From assembly GCF_037975245.1 (NCBI RefSeq), contig NC_092576.1, forward strand, positions 25,433,611 to 25,497,610: a stretch of 64,000 nucleotides of DNA. The letters are read 5' to 3'. The notes below the pieces were generated by a model. The model ran no database searches. It saw only the letters and a program-made list of their open reading frames with translations, and was not told the origin of the DNA. Positions 1 through 11,849 of this stretch are shown one piece after another; the first letter of the stretch is position 1, and the number at the start of each line of letters is the position of its first letter. Origin of the DNA: Apostichopus japonicus (taxonomy: Eukaryota > Echinodermata > Holothuroidea > Aspidochirotida > Stichopodidae). Position numbers and translations under genes: made by a program.

Positions 1-2665
1 AATGCCATTTCCTTATCATTAAATTATTCCAATGTGAATTTCCCATCCAATGCTACAACAATTATTTATCGGCCCCACCACCAAGCCCACCTACACACTG
101 CTGTTCCTACTACCTGCAAATCATCCCCTGAACCAATGTATAGACTACGCAATTATATATACCCTCTCTCACGCCCCCTCCTGCACCCCTCAAATGTCAT
201 TTCCCTGATCTTGTTAAATGTGTCCTATACGCTATTTAATATCCACGCCCAGCGCATCACACACCTGTACATTTCCTTTACATCACCTCTTGCAAATGAA
301 CCTTCTGCTGTTGGGTTGCTTGATAACATCATCTCCCCTCTTTCATGAGTGCTAAATCGCCAGTCCAATCCTCCCCTGTAACCACTCCCATCCCCCGCAC
401 CCTCGTCCCCCCCCCCCACGCACCACCACCCACCCCTCGGCACAGGCACACTGTTCCATTACTTCTATATTTGTCTAATCCATGTTTAATCAAGCCAATC
501 CTTCACTTTAACCTCCAACCCCCCACCCCGCACCCCACCCACACCGCCATCCACCCCCCCCCTCGGCGCACACACTGTTCCATTTCTCCTATATTTGTTT
601 TAATCCATATTTTCATCAAAATGACAATTTACAACAGATAACGTAAATCGTATATTCCCTACAGTGTGTACACATTCATCATATATCTGTACAGTTAACT
701 GATTCTACGCTTTTCTACTCAGACAGTTCACACACATTTTTCAACGCTAAAAGTCTATTGAACTTCTTTCATCATTTTCTTGCTAAAGATGTACAGCAAT
801 CTTTTCCTTCTACAGACATTTTCAATAGTTTAACATTTTCTTTTGTTCAACACCTGAACCAAATATTTAAACAATGCAATGAAAAGAAGTTGTATTCAGT
901 AAAAGAGACGCGCGCGTCCCAATGAAAAGAAATTGTAGTCAATACAAGATACGCGCGTCTTATAAGTAACACCTGGCATCTACAAACAAACAAGTACCTG
1001 GAGGTTGCTATGGATACGCCTAGACACTGTCTGGATTTGTCGGTCGGCCTGGCACGTAGATTTTTTTCAATGGTTTTTACTTTCTTTTGGGGAAGTAATA
1101 CGTTGTTATTTAATAGGATGTGAAATGTACAGCATAAGAATGCAAAAATAAAAATTCATATTTTCAGAGGTCATATTTATAATAAGACGACATGTGCTAT
1201 TTTTATGTGTACTAAGCCGGCGTGGGGGGGGGTATTTTAGTGAGGTGTTACAGTATAGCCGGATTACAAACTACAAATATGAAATAATTTACCCCTTTCA
1301 TCGGTAACTCGTTTTCAAATGCAGGTTAATACAGCATATTTTGTATATGTTAGCAGAACCAACTGTTACACTAAGATCCCTGATATAACGTTTTGGATTC
1401 TCATTACAAGGCAAATTCAATAGACCTTTCCTTATAGCAGAAAGACATATCAGTATACAGGTTATATTGTATTGGATGCTTCAAAGAGGATTCTTCGCAG
1501 TAACGGAAAAGTTGGTGATAAGAAAAATAGGGGAACAACTTCTCTCTTTTTGTTATTAGTGGTGAGACGATTGTAATGTTATTAGCTTGAGGATAATACA
1601 AAATTAGTATGTTGTTTGGTGAGTGGTGTTTATGTCAACCTTTGAATTTCCCCGAAAAAAAGTATTGAAAGCTGATGTTACTGGGAATTGGCAAATTTAT
1701 AACTGGAGGACAGGGCGAGGAGTGTGTGTGTGTGTGTGGGTGGGGGGGGGGGTTAGTCCCCAGAATAAAATAATGCCAGACGGAATATTACAAAGCACTC
1801 TGGTGTACAGTATATAAATATATAACGTGTGTGTGCGGTTCAATCTAATCTAAGTAAAGAAAAATATCGGCATTTTTTTTCTAAAACTTACAGATTATAG
1901 AACCTTCATGCAAACACCATCCACCTAACCAAAAGTTCTCAAAGGGAATAGCCACGGCGCCCCCTAGGACCCCTCACCTTTGACGGATGGCATATATTTG
2001 CCGTTATTGAAGTTCTGGTGAATGTAGATTACGTACGCATCATTTCCAGTCGTTTAATGTTAACATTCAGTATATACGGCATTGCATAACTTTGATTGCC
2101 TTGTTCCTACTAGCAGTCAAAGTCACCTCAATTATGGTCAGGTATACAAGTGCGTTATTCTGACCGAAATATAATGTAAAAGATTAATTATCGCCTTTTA
2201 ATAACGGGTATCACACCTTCAGCTTTACAATATTTTAGATTGTAATATTGCTAACCTTTATCCTTCCCACCGTTTACGTTTCTTGTATAAGCGGCACCTG
2301 GTAGTCGATAATTAAAAACAGAAGTACTTACACTGGATGGACAGTGCTTGTGTTTTATATGACGTCACAATTATAATTACAATATGAATCTCTTTCTTCT
2401 TCTTCAGTTTTCGTTACTGTCTGCTGCCACCTACTATTGCATCTTCCTCTCTGGCAAACCTGAAAGCAAGGAATGTCAAAGGTACAGTATAAAGCTCTCA
2501 TTAATATTCTAGTGGTTTTTACCAGGGAGAAATGTAATGGAGTTAGGGGGGGGGGTGGGGGGGGGGGGGGTTGGTGAAACTTTAAGGAAAAGTACCCCCA
2601 GACATATACCCCAGGACTCATACCGTGCACTTCCAGGGGAAAAAAATAGATTAGAATAAGCAAAA
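1..2665. other. No gene seen; low-complexity flank
   Basis: I see no exon with plausible splice borders or recognisable protein. The stretch has C-rich and T/C-rich runs (for example 400-560), a short (TG)n/(G)n tract at 1725-1752 and a G-rich run at 2545-2570. ORFs crossing these runs are low-complexity and I do not regard them as genes. Confidence 0.4.
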
Positions 2666-2671
2666 CAAGGG

Positions 2672-2930
2672 GAGGGTGGTGGCCGAGTGGCTAATGCATT
2701 GGGTTTATATAAGATCTCAGGATTGTGGGTTCGATTCCAGCTCTCGCCATTATGTTGTGTCCTTGGGCAAGGCACTTTTATATCGACGGCCCCTCTCCAT
2801 CCAGGTGTATAAATGGGTACCTGTGAGGTAACCTAGGCGTGTGCGCTTGATTCTCGGCAGCCAGCTTGATGGCCAGGGACTCAAAGCGCTTTGAGGTGAC
2901 TGTGCCATATAAAGCGCTTTACAAAACTAA
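2672..2930 (+). repeat. tRNA-derived SINE
   Basis: The 5' part looks like a tRNA gene with RNA polymerase III internal promoter boxes: an A box TGGCCGAGTGG at 2680-2690 and a B box GGTTCGATTCC at 2728-2738. A non-tRNA body follows with the phrase CAGGTGTATAAATGGGTACC near 2802-2821, a type of segment I associate with invertebrate SINEs. The tail (2885-2925) repeats AAAGCGCTTT-like sequence, as in LINE-derived 3' ends. It is a retroposed repeat rather than a functional tRNA, since the body runs on well past the tRNA end and no clean acceptor stem is seen. Confidence 0.8.
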
Positions 2931-2949
2931 CATAGCATTACATAGCAAA

Positions 2950-3410
2950 TTATCAAGTAAATTTACTCAGAAGAAAACTGGAAAATGGTAAGTCGCAATA
3001 AGCCGGAAATGTTCTGAGATTAATAATACAGAATAGTTTGACTATAACTAATAGTAAACTAATAATTACTACCGTCAGTGACCAATGCCCAACCCCACCC
3101 CCCCCCCCTCGTGCTTCTTCAACTGCCGTCTCCACCTATCTTGCCCCTGGCCTCAGTCCATTGTCAAACCCTATCCAGGAGTTTTGGGGGCTTATATATG
3201 AAAGGCTTGAATCTTTTTAAAAAGTCGAGATGAGGTTCAAAGAGCCAGAAGCACACGACGATCCTAGTGGTGCCATTTTAACCAGCACCCTGACCCAAGT
3301 GTAGATATGCTCTTGCCCGAGGGACCAGGGTATATGTTGAGGCGCGCGGGTAAATAAACTAGAAAAAGACCTGCGTATCCGTCACCGTTTCAGTCCCCAA
3401 TAGTTAACGG
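2950..3410. other. No gene seen
   Basis: This is an AT-rich stretch with one C-rich run (3097-3111). No exon, TIR or tandem structure was recognised. Confidence 0.35.
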
Positions 3411-3765
3411 CATATGTCCAGGGCGATATTCGTCCGGGGGTAATTTTCCGGGGGGTAATTGTCTAGGGGGTATTCGTCCGAGGAGGTAGTTGTCCGGGTG
3501 GGTAGTTGTCCAGGTTTTGTTGTCATGGGGGTAATTGTTCGGGGATATATGTCCGAGTGGTAGTTGTCCTGGGGGTTTTTTGTCCTCTGGGGTAATTGTC
3601 CGGGGGTATCTGTCTGGGGGTATCTGTATGGGGCTTGTTGTCCGGGGTGGTATTTGTCGGGGGATAATTGTCCATTGGGTAATCGCCAGGGGGGGGGTTA
3701 TTGACTGGGGGGTAATCTTCCGAGGGGTATTTTTGTCTGGGGGTATTTTTCTGGTCACGTCTTTT
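3411..3765. repeat. G-rich degenerate minisatellite
   Basis: This is a degenerate tandem array with a unit of roughly 17-20 bp built on GGGGGTAATTGTCCG-like words, with the plus strand strongly G-rich (runs of 4-9 G). Small ORFs here in several frames are by-products of the repeat. The closely spaced G runs could fold as G-quadruplexes, which is inference. Confidence 0.8.
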
Positions 3766-5284
3766 TCGATAAGACAAAAGGTCTAAAGGGGAATATGTTT
3801 CCTCAAGTTAAGCAGCCGGTTGGTTCCTAGGAAACGGAATTAGGTTTGTGATGTGTCTTTTCGTTGAACAAGATTATTTGAACTTTTACCATAATTTGGA
3901 TTGCAGTTGTTTTGATCATATGTTTTGTAGATTTCCTCAGGTTATATTTCTACGTAAATCAATTATAACGGGAAATTTACAAATAACAGACCGTGACGGT
4001 TATAATGACCAATATTCGCCACTTTTACTTTCAAATTTAAAACACAGAAATACTCTTTAGACTGTATTGGCGATATGTCCCTGATTATGACACAATATTT
4101 AATAAAATAGCTATTAATTATTAACCTACAGTAATATTGATAATTGTTTCAATTAATAAATATCATATAACATGTGTCAAGTTCGGAAGGACGAGAAGGT
4201 AGTATACTCTCCATCTTTCGAGTAATGACATGTATGTGAGGGTTAATGTCAAATATCCTCTTTGTATATGTACGTGATAGTGTTCGACCGATAATCGGCA
4301 TCCGACCGATTATCAGACAATCGGTAAATAATCAGCATCGGCAAAATCCATAGCGCTACCGATTATGCGGAACCGATTATTACGTTCCACGTAAAGGGTT
4401 GTATGTTTCCGCGCTTTTGATTCATCACAACCATAACGGGAGAAGAATGTAGATTATTCGATGCAACGCTATTGAAAGCCGGGAAGGAAACGGTATCGCA
4501 AGTCCCTCACGCGAGATTGTATTAATGCTCTTCAATGTAGTATCCAGTTTTGGCAGTTAACATCATACAGTATACCGCAATAAGCTTAGGGGGGCGACGT
4601 ATATTTTTTTCACTTCGCTTACTGCATCTTACAAAACCATATTATCCATTAACGATTGATGAGAAAGATTTATTGTCTTAATTGACTGAATAAAACGAAA
4701 GCAATATAGGCCTACTTTGGAACTGCTTTGGCCGTTTCACCGTAGGTGAAATCTGGAAAGTGAAAACGATAACATTAGGATTCGTTCAATGTGAGTTCTA
4801 CGTACATTAGGCTAGTCTGGCTAGAGAAAGGTTGAGCTTCCTAACTGTTCAGTTTGAAAATGCAATCAAGATGATACAAGTGCGATAAAACGATGAAACC
4901 AAGGCTCCAAATACTTCTAAACATGTTTGGTGACTGTCCTCAGTAGTTCTATACTGCATAACAGTATTGTGTGATTAGGCAAACATTCTTACGCATATTG
5001 TTGCATACAACCCGAAGCAACTTTTTTCCCTGACCGCATGTACCATACGTGCTAAAATAACACCGTTGCAGTAACTGAACTCCCATACCGCAACCGACTA
5101 AAGCAAGTCTAATATCTAGCGACAAAGTCAATAGGACGTTAGTGTGTGATTTCTCCCACATGTAGTTAAGTCAACGGAGAAGCGCCATTGACTTACTGTG
5201 TATGATCGTTTGAAACAACGTTCGATCGGAAGGTTTCCCTCACGGATGTTAATAATTGAAAAATTGGGATTTTTTTTATTTTTC

Positions 5285-5345
5285 ATGATAAAATGAAACT
5301 GTCAGCAAACTGCTTATCCACTAAAGAGCGTGTGTAAGGGAATAC
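5285..5345. repeat. Fragment of Penelope-like repeat
   Basis: This short stretch matches the repeat seen in full at 31424-31545 and 35185-35300, sharing the words AGCAAACTGCTTATCCACTA and AAGAGCGTGTGTAA. Only the outer part is present. The hammerhead-like core found in the other copies is absent. Confidence 0.5.
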
Positions 5346-5471
5346 TTTAAAGTAATTTACTTTCATACATTATTTTTCAAATCAGATTATATATCTCGAT
5401 ATCAGATTACGAAATAACGAATATTTTATTTCCGTGCGATATAATTTTCACTTTACTTTAGTTGGAGTTAC

Positions 5472-5625
5472 CAGGCGCGTATCCAGGATTTTCTAACCCG
5501 GGGGGCGCGAATTACTATCTAAGCGGAGCGCCACCATCGGTTGGCGCGCAGCGTACAAGAAAATTTCTGGTTTTGATACCCCCCAGATCACCGGAAACGG
5601 CACTTCTCGGGCTTGAAATGACCAA
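5472..5625. repeat. Interspersed repeat, GGCGCGTA family
   Basis: It begins CCAGGCGCGTATCCAGG and contains the family's characteristic block (AAGCGGAGCGCCACCAT, then a GGTTGGCGCG block). Related blocks occur at 6225-6300, 6945-7125, 12805-12895, 40500-40590 and, inverted, 63230-63320. It is non-coding, since reading frames differ from copy to copy. Confidence 0.65.
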
Positions 5626-6156
5626 CCAGATGTACACTTTTTGCCTGAGAACCAAGTATTTCCTAATAGTTTTTTTTCCATCTATAACCTTTTTGAAGAT
5701 TGTCAACCCGGCACACGTCATGTTCGACCTGATCGCATCTCCTGTGGGTCTTTGCTTTTGTAGGTGATTCTACGTCGCGGCCCACAATACCCGTCAGCCC
5801 CACTTTTCAAGGTTTTAAGCCCCAAATTTGTTCAGAATTTGAAAATTCACATTTCTCGTGAATAAACTCACTTCAAAACATACCCATAATGTTGTACAAA
5901 ATTTCATCTATGGACAACCAATATAGAAAAACTTCCTTCAACCCCTAACAGACCGGTCAAAATTGCACGAGTAGAGGGAAGTGTGATGCAGAATGTTGGT
6001 CAGAAATTTTCGAAAATTCAGACACAGTTAATTTATTGGTGTACAAATATTAAACCTCTTATAACGGCTATTATAAAACTTGGTTGAAGGAAATGAAAAA
6101 CTAGCAGATATTTCCGAAACCGAACACTACACACATAGGCGTAGGAGGCTCGGCGG

Positions 6157-6535
6157 CAGTGGCGGAGCTAGGGGTATTGGTCCGGAGGGGCGAGAATGGT
6201 CTGTAGGGGCGCTTTCGACACTATCTAAGCGGAGCGCCACCACTGGTTGGCGCGTAGCGCACAGAAATTTTTTGAGTAAAGATACTCCATAGATCGCCGG
6301 AAATGACCCTTTCATGGCCTGGCTAATTTGCAGATAAACGAAGAATAGGGTGTCATCGCCAAATTACACCAACAAAATGTGACAAATGTCAATAAGTAGA
6401 TGAGAGCGCAATAAAAGAGTCAATAATGTAGAATAAGTAAAAAGTGGTAAAGAGCTGAAAAAGGCGCCAGCAGTCCATTTGAGTCCGTCAGGGGGGGGCA
6501 TCCGCCCCCCTGACCGTATGGACGCTCCGCCACTG
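6157..6535. mobile_element. hAT-type MITE (copy 1)
   Basis: The termini are CAGTGGCGGAGC and its exact inverted complement GCTCCGCCACTG. The flanking 8-mers CTCGGCGG (6149-6156) and CGCGGCGG (6536-6543) agree at 7 of 8 positions, as expected for an aged 8-bp target duplication. A second copy with the same ends lies at 40435-40804. There is no coding capacity. The element landed in the end of another repeat inside the larger hAT element. Confidence 0.8.
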
Positions 6536-6889
6536 CGCGGCGGGGGTGCAGCCCCTAATTCGCCATTACTAATGTAAAAGAAACTTTTGACATAATTGGA
6601 CCTCCATGCTTTTTATACATCTACATGAGACATGTCGTTGTTTACATTCGCATCCCGCGGTATACTGCGCAATTTGAACGGACCGTACGGTGCATGATGG
6701 CATGCGATGTAATAACTGATGCTTGCTTATATGATATTGAAATTGACACGTTAAACGCGCGCTTCGCGCGCGAAAACTTTTGGTTATTTTTTCAAGCAAG
6801 TCGGACAGTTTTGAGGATTTTCATCCTGGAACGCCATTTTCATGCTCACTGATATGATGTGATATCTGCTGTTTGCGTTACAAATTCGA

Positions 6890-7457
6890 ACAGGCGCGTA
6901 GCGAGGAATTTGCCAAGGGAGGGGCGAAGCTTGTAGGCAAATTATCTAAGCGTAGCGCCACCATAGGTTGGCGCGAAGCGTATACAAGTAAATTTTGGAC
7001 GAAAATGTCTCCCAGATCGCTGGAAATGGCACTACCCAGGACCATTTGTTAGCGCGAAGCGTACAAGCAAATTTTGGCCGAAAATGTCTCCCAGATCGCT
7101 GGAAATGACACTTCCCAGGCCTTGTAAGTTGCATCTAAGCACTTTCTATTTTGAAATTACTTAGCGATATCATTTAAAAGGCACACTTTTAACGAAGTCA
7201 TTGATCCGTCACTGGCTACCCTTCAGCGCTGTAATGATGTCACTGTTCCTCTTTCTCTTCCCGGTGTCTTCGCGTTTTTCTTTTACTCCCTCCTTTTCTC
7301 CTTCTTCTCTCTTTCTTCTTTTTCTTTTCCCTTCCTTCCTCTCCTCCTCCTCTTTTTCCCCTCTTTTTTCCTTTTTTCTTCTCTTTTTTTCTCTCCTCTT
7401 TTTCTTACCCGGGGGGCGCGCGCCCCCAACGCCCCCCCCTGGATACGCACCTGGTTA
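6890..7457. mobile_element. GGCGCGTAG-ended element with internal duplication
   Basis: The left end CAGGCGCGTAG and the right end GGATACGCACCTG are approximate inverted repeats. Inside, the block for GCGAAGCG...TTTTGG..GAAAATGTCTCCCAGATCGCTGG occurs twice in tandem (about 6970-7030 and 7055-7110). A long T/C-rich tract fills 7230-7405. No convincing target duplication was found, so the class is uncertain. Confidence 0.5.
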
Positions 7458-7493
7458 CAACACTGATAATAAAGCTGTCCCTGACCTGTTTTT

Positions 7494-8681
7494 AGCTCAT
7501 ACCAGCATGCTGGTGTGAGCTATTGTTACAGTGCGGCGTCTATCACTCTATCCGTCAACAATTGGTAAAACCGCTCCCACTCGCACAGTGTTTGATGGAA
7601 TTTCATGAAACTTGGACACAAGGACCATTGGGTATAGGGCCATCAGAGATGGTCCGAAATTTGGGGTCAAAGGTCACCTGTAGGCCGTAATGGGCCATTT
7701 TGTGGAAATACGCAAAATGCTTCTTCTCCTACATATTCCATGGTACAATGTTGAGGATTTGTCACGATAGCACTATGGAAGTTTTACCTTCAGGGTGTTC
7801 ATGAATTTGAGATCAAAGATCAATTCGGGGTCTTTTGTGGCCCGGGCCGCGGCCCTATATTTTCAAATTGCTCCTGTTTGTACAGTGTATGGCCATTTAT
7901 AATGAAACTTGGTCACAACGTTCCTCAGGATGAGAGTTACGAGGGGTGTTCGGAAAAGTGAGGTCAAATGTCATTTAGGGGGTCATCGGGGGTCATTCTT
8001 TGTAATATTTTCAAATATCTCAATCTCCTCAAGATTTTGATGGATCATATTCAAAGTTGAAGTGATGATTGTTGAATTGTGTATGAATAAGGTGATGCCT
8101 AATAATGTTTGGTCAAAAGTTAATTAATTACAATTTATCCCCATTGTTTAAAAAAATCTGAGCTTTCACCTTTTGCCAAAGCTCCTTTAATTTGTCTCCC
8201 AGTCCCTGCAGTGTTTGTTTACATTTGTGGTTAAGCTCTGCAGAGACTGTTAGTGGAATTAAAGCAGGACTGGGAGTTGTTATTAACTGTTGAACTGTAA
8301 GCATGAGAGCCCTATAGCCAATCAGCACTTGCCGATTCTTAGAAGTCTTTGAGCCTGAGGTACAGTATGTAGGGAGCCAGCCAAAATTTTGGCAAGGAGT
8401 GCTTCAGGTCTGCTCAGGTAGAGGGGAGAAAGTTTAATAGGGTAGGTCAGTGGTATGTTTGAGAGAGCGGGTAAAATAGGATTTAAAGGGGGAAAATAGG
8501 AATTATAGCCTGTGGTGTGGCCAGGATTCTGCTAACGGAGGGGGGGTGGGGGTTATCCCTCATTGGCCCAAAATTGGTGGAATCCGAAAAATGGCCTGAA
8601 ATTTGGTGGGCCATAAAGTTTTGTGGGCCCTACATTTTTAAGCTCGAAAAGGTATGAGCTTCTGCACCATTGGTGCTCTAG
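7494..8681 (+). mobile_element. Non-autonomous element with palindromic ends (copy 1)
   Basis: The left end is a near-perfect 28-bp palindrome (7494-7521, centred on CAGCATGCTG). The right end carries the hairpin GCACCATTGGTGC (8664-8676) followed by CTAG (8678-8681). A 3' hairpin followed by CTRR is typical of Helitrons, and a terminal palindrome at both ends recalls Helentron-type relatives. A near-identical copy of about the same length lies in opposite orientation at 26604-27793, which fixes the ends. No replicase or helicase is encoded; the 66-codon minus-strand ORF at 8128-8328 is not recognised. Confidence 0.7.
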
Positions 8682-9042
8682 TTTTTCATTTCGTAGCCAT
8701 TGGCTACTACTATTTTCCTCCTTCTGTAGTTTTTACAGCACTGTCAATTACTGTGTTGTGGCGGGATTGCAATATTGCGACTGCTCGTTATAAATGTACA
8801 GCGCCCTATGTATGTATTGCGGTGTTCTTTATTTGCTCAATTACTCTTTACTGTGAAACGTTAATTCGTTCATTTACATCTTTGATTGTATTGGCCTAGA
8901 AGTTGATAATCATGTATTACACTAAATCATACTTTAGGCCAGTTCCACGAAAATTATGAAATAATTGGTAATCGGCATCGGCCCGCTGGCCGGTAATCGG
9001 TAAAACCGATTATCATATAATCGGTCGAACACTAGTACGTGA

Positions 9043-9187
9043 CGGGGTGAGGGGATGGTTGGGTGTAGGGGATGGGAGGATGATGGTCCCTACGGTAAGT
9101 TAACTACGCATTCCCAGTTTCTCAATTATGGCATGCATGGTCAAGTTACAATATTGACTATAGTCTTCTGTTCTATCCATTTTACAG
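9043..9187 (+). other. Intron or 5' flank of unknown gene
   Basis: The sequence between the hAT element and the next exon contains a G-rich run and ends in a T-rich tract plus CAG acceptor at 9185-9187. No exon is seen in it. Confidence 0.35.
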
Positions 9188-9285
9188 TTTTCTGGTATCC
9201 TTACGACCCAAATGAACGCAATTATCGTCTGGATCTTCAGTCTGGTCGCTGGCTTCTGTACAAAGATCCTGAGTCATTCTTTCCT
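9188..9285 (+). CDS. Exon of unrecognised plus-strand gene
   Basis: A pyrimidine-rich tract and CAG acceptor precede the segment and GTAAGT follows it. The frame that joins the next candidate exon in phase reads FWYPYDPNERNY...LDLQSGRW...YKDPESFFP: soluble, charged and not low-complexity. A second frame is also open (a hydrophobic FSGILTTQ... reading), but its exit phase would run into a stop in the 11401 exon. I do not recognise the family. Entry phase is 2 bases plus codons, and the exit is phase 0. The upstream exon is not located and would lie at or beyond the hAT insertion. Confidence 0.55.
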
Positions 9286-11400
9286 GTAAGTAATGCGTGT
9301 GAGTTATCATTACGTTTAAATGTTTACTTCAGGTACAAACATCAGTTTGATTTGTCGTAACCAGTTTAAAAGAAATGAGTTTCTGCATAAATTCATCCTT
9401 TAGTATGCATTATAGTTGTTGCCATCAGTTTGCTTTTAACACTAAAGCGTTAAGACATTTCCAGACGGAGTGCAGATACACATACCTGTTGCTCTTCATG
9501 AGTGTGATGTTATTGGTTTAAGAAGTTGACTTCCCGGCGTTAATTTCCGAAATCATACAGATACGGCCCCATCTTGTAGGGATTTCCTTCACATACGTAC
9601 CGCCCAGTGCGCCCACCTCTACCACCATCCATTTTGCTCACACATCAGGCAGATTCATAAATGTGAAATTCCGAGTTTAAATTCGCTTTAAATTAGTGAA
9701 ATTCCATGTTCATGGCATTCGGAATAGAAGTGGACTGTAAAGACAGTTTTAAGAATATATAGCAATGTATGTTTTACAGTTTTAAATTTTTCATCTGAAT
9801 ATATGGTCTTACCAGAAGATTATACTATTTCTATGCATTTCCTGCAGTAAATCGTTTGGATACAAGTCAAGAAAGTCTAACATATTATGGTTAACCATTG
9901 TAAATTCCTATTTGTTATAACTTATTTCCTTCCCGTCTTCTACTTTAAATATCAAACCAAAGTTATTACAGAATGATAATTCAATATTAAATGGTCTCAA
10001 TCACTGCCAGCGTAAAGTACAGAATATCTAGCTATAACCATGACGTCATTAACAAAAAAGACGACTAGAACACTTTCATGCCAAAGAAATTATAGAACAA
10101 AAGCCCTAACAACCACTAAAGTATCTGCTATATAATTTTTTTTTGTCATATTAAAACTCCCTTTATTAAAATGTTCATGTTACACATATCGACTTTTGTT
10201 GACAAATGATAAGGCTACCGTAGGTAACCAAATAACAGAAATATTCATTGAACACATGGCTGTACAAGAGAGGGTGTGCTGTTGTTAACCCCCTCTCCCA
10301 TTCCTATTCATATATATTCATATTTATTGAACACATGGCTGTAGCTAGAAGGGGTGTACCAGTATGCACTACCTCCACACCCCCTCCCCAATCACCAATG
10401 CATTCAGTGTGCTGGTGTGGACCCCCTCACCCATCCCCTCTGCTCCTTTCACCAATGCATTCGTCAAAATGCTGCACCAGTCAGCAAAACGAAGGAAAGA
10501 GAAAAAAGAGGGAATGAAAGAGGTAAAGAAGAGAAGAAAGAAGAGAGAATAGAGAGACAGTTGTATACTAAGCGGGGGTGGGGTACTAGTGAAGGGGTTG
10601 TCATGCTACAGCCCCTCACCCTCCATTTTTTTTATAATAATACAAAACATTTATATATATATGTTTATAAGGGGTGTTAATGGTGGCCAGCTATAGACAA
10701 TTTGAGTAAATTGTTTCTATTTTTGTTAATCATTGTTCTTTATGCCAGTCTAATATTCAACTAAAATTAATATTTTGATAAAAAAAAAAAATTAAAAGAC
10801 ATTAACTGGAGAATGAGAAATCCTGAACATATATAAGCAGTTCAACGCTTCGCCAAGAGCACCATTACATCCAAGCCACCTAACATCACAACAATTTGTC
10901 CGCTTATACCCCTACGTCAGGACAGCATCCCCTGCACAAGGTGACAAGGAAAGGATCCGCCCGGGGCTCCAACCATACTAAGTACGCCACTGAAGAGAGG
11001 GAGGTAGAATGCGAAAGACAAAAGAAAGGGGGGAGGGACGTTGTGCAGGAAGGGGAGGAGATTGGAATGTATATTTGGACAACTCCCTATTTCATTAAAA
11101 CTTATATGCAACGTATAGTACAGGTCAAAGTTTAGCCCACTGTAAGCACAGAAATAACGTAAACCTCAGCATTTATGTGAGCATTGACCCCAACTAGGGG
11201 ACCTTTAGGCTTCAGCGGACACCTGCCCACTGGGCCCCAATCCGTTGGACTCGCGCTTCGTTTATCAACACATCCTGCCGGTATGTTCATCTATAGTTGG
11301 CAAAACATTGCAACCTCCGCCTTCTGCATTGATAATGGTCTGGCATCGCACCCGATTGAATATACTTTACCTTAACAGCTTTTATATGCTTTAATTACAG
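9286..11400 (+). other. Intron of unknown plus-strand gene
   Basis: No further exon was recognised. The stretch is AT-rich, with two tandem-like blocks at 10240-10470 (each starting near a copy of TTGAACACATGGCTGTA) and a purine-rich run at 10490-10555. Confidence 0.4.
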
Positions 11401-11448
11401 ATGTTGAAACGTGGGGAAGAACTGACGGATGCTGATTATGCAAATGAG
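11401..11448 (+). CDS. Exon of unrecognised plus-strand gene
   Basis: This is a 48-nt segment between a T-rich tract with ATTACAG and GTAAAA. Only phase 0 is open, reading MLKRGEELTDADYANE. That matches the phase-0 exit of the 9188-9285 exon, so the two would join in frame. It is acidic and soluble with no known motif. The short size keeps confidence moderate. Confidence 0.45.
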
Positions 11449-11849
11449 GTAAAATACGGAATATTCGTCAGATTTGAAAATGTGTGTGTATGTGTTAGGG
11501 GGAGTGGCGTGTGTGTGTGTGGGGTGGGTGTAGAGATGAATGAGGCTCTGCAAGTTCTCACTGGTAATCGATCATTTTTGGTATGATTGGTCAGGGTTTA
11601 GAAATATGTGTAACAAATGACATAGGCCTATGAAACGCATTATTTTTGCATCATTGTCACTAAACAGCTAAACATTATATTTCTACATATTTATTTGAAT
11701 ATTCTGGCGTTGATTTAGGTTGCGACTACATGTGCTATTAAAGAAAATCAGTGCAACCCTTTATATGTCTCACTTTTTACCTGAATGAAATCTAAAAGTG
11801 ACGCTATTCCATGAAACAATTTGCTCCGTAGATGCATCTTTACAAGAGA

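Larger units (their letters stand above)
4278..9034. mobile_element. hAT-type DNA transposon, nested and non-coding
   Basis: The two ends are inverted copies of TAGTGTTCGACCGAT (4278 onward, and reverse complement ending at 9034). They are flanked by a perfect 8-bp direct repeat GTACGTGA at 4270-4277 and 9035-9042. An 8-bp target duplication with short TIRs is the signature of the hAT superfamily. Subterminal regions are rich in further copies of the ACCGATTAT word on both strands, as expected of transposase-binding repeats. No transposase ORF is visible, so this is a non-autonomous or gutted copy. It hosts at least two later insertions (6157-6535 and 7494-8681) and one or more copies of a GGCGCGTAG-ended repeat. 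Confidence 0.85.

Noticed and set aside
2672-2745. tRNA gene with A and B boxes
   Set aside because: The boxes continue into a long SINE body and tail, and no clean acceptor stem is formed, so it is a SINE head.
7201-7518. 105-codon ORF with a hydrophobic Phe/Leu/Ser-rich stretch resembling a membrane protein
   Set aside because: It is a translation of a T/C-rich low-complexity tract inside a transposon.
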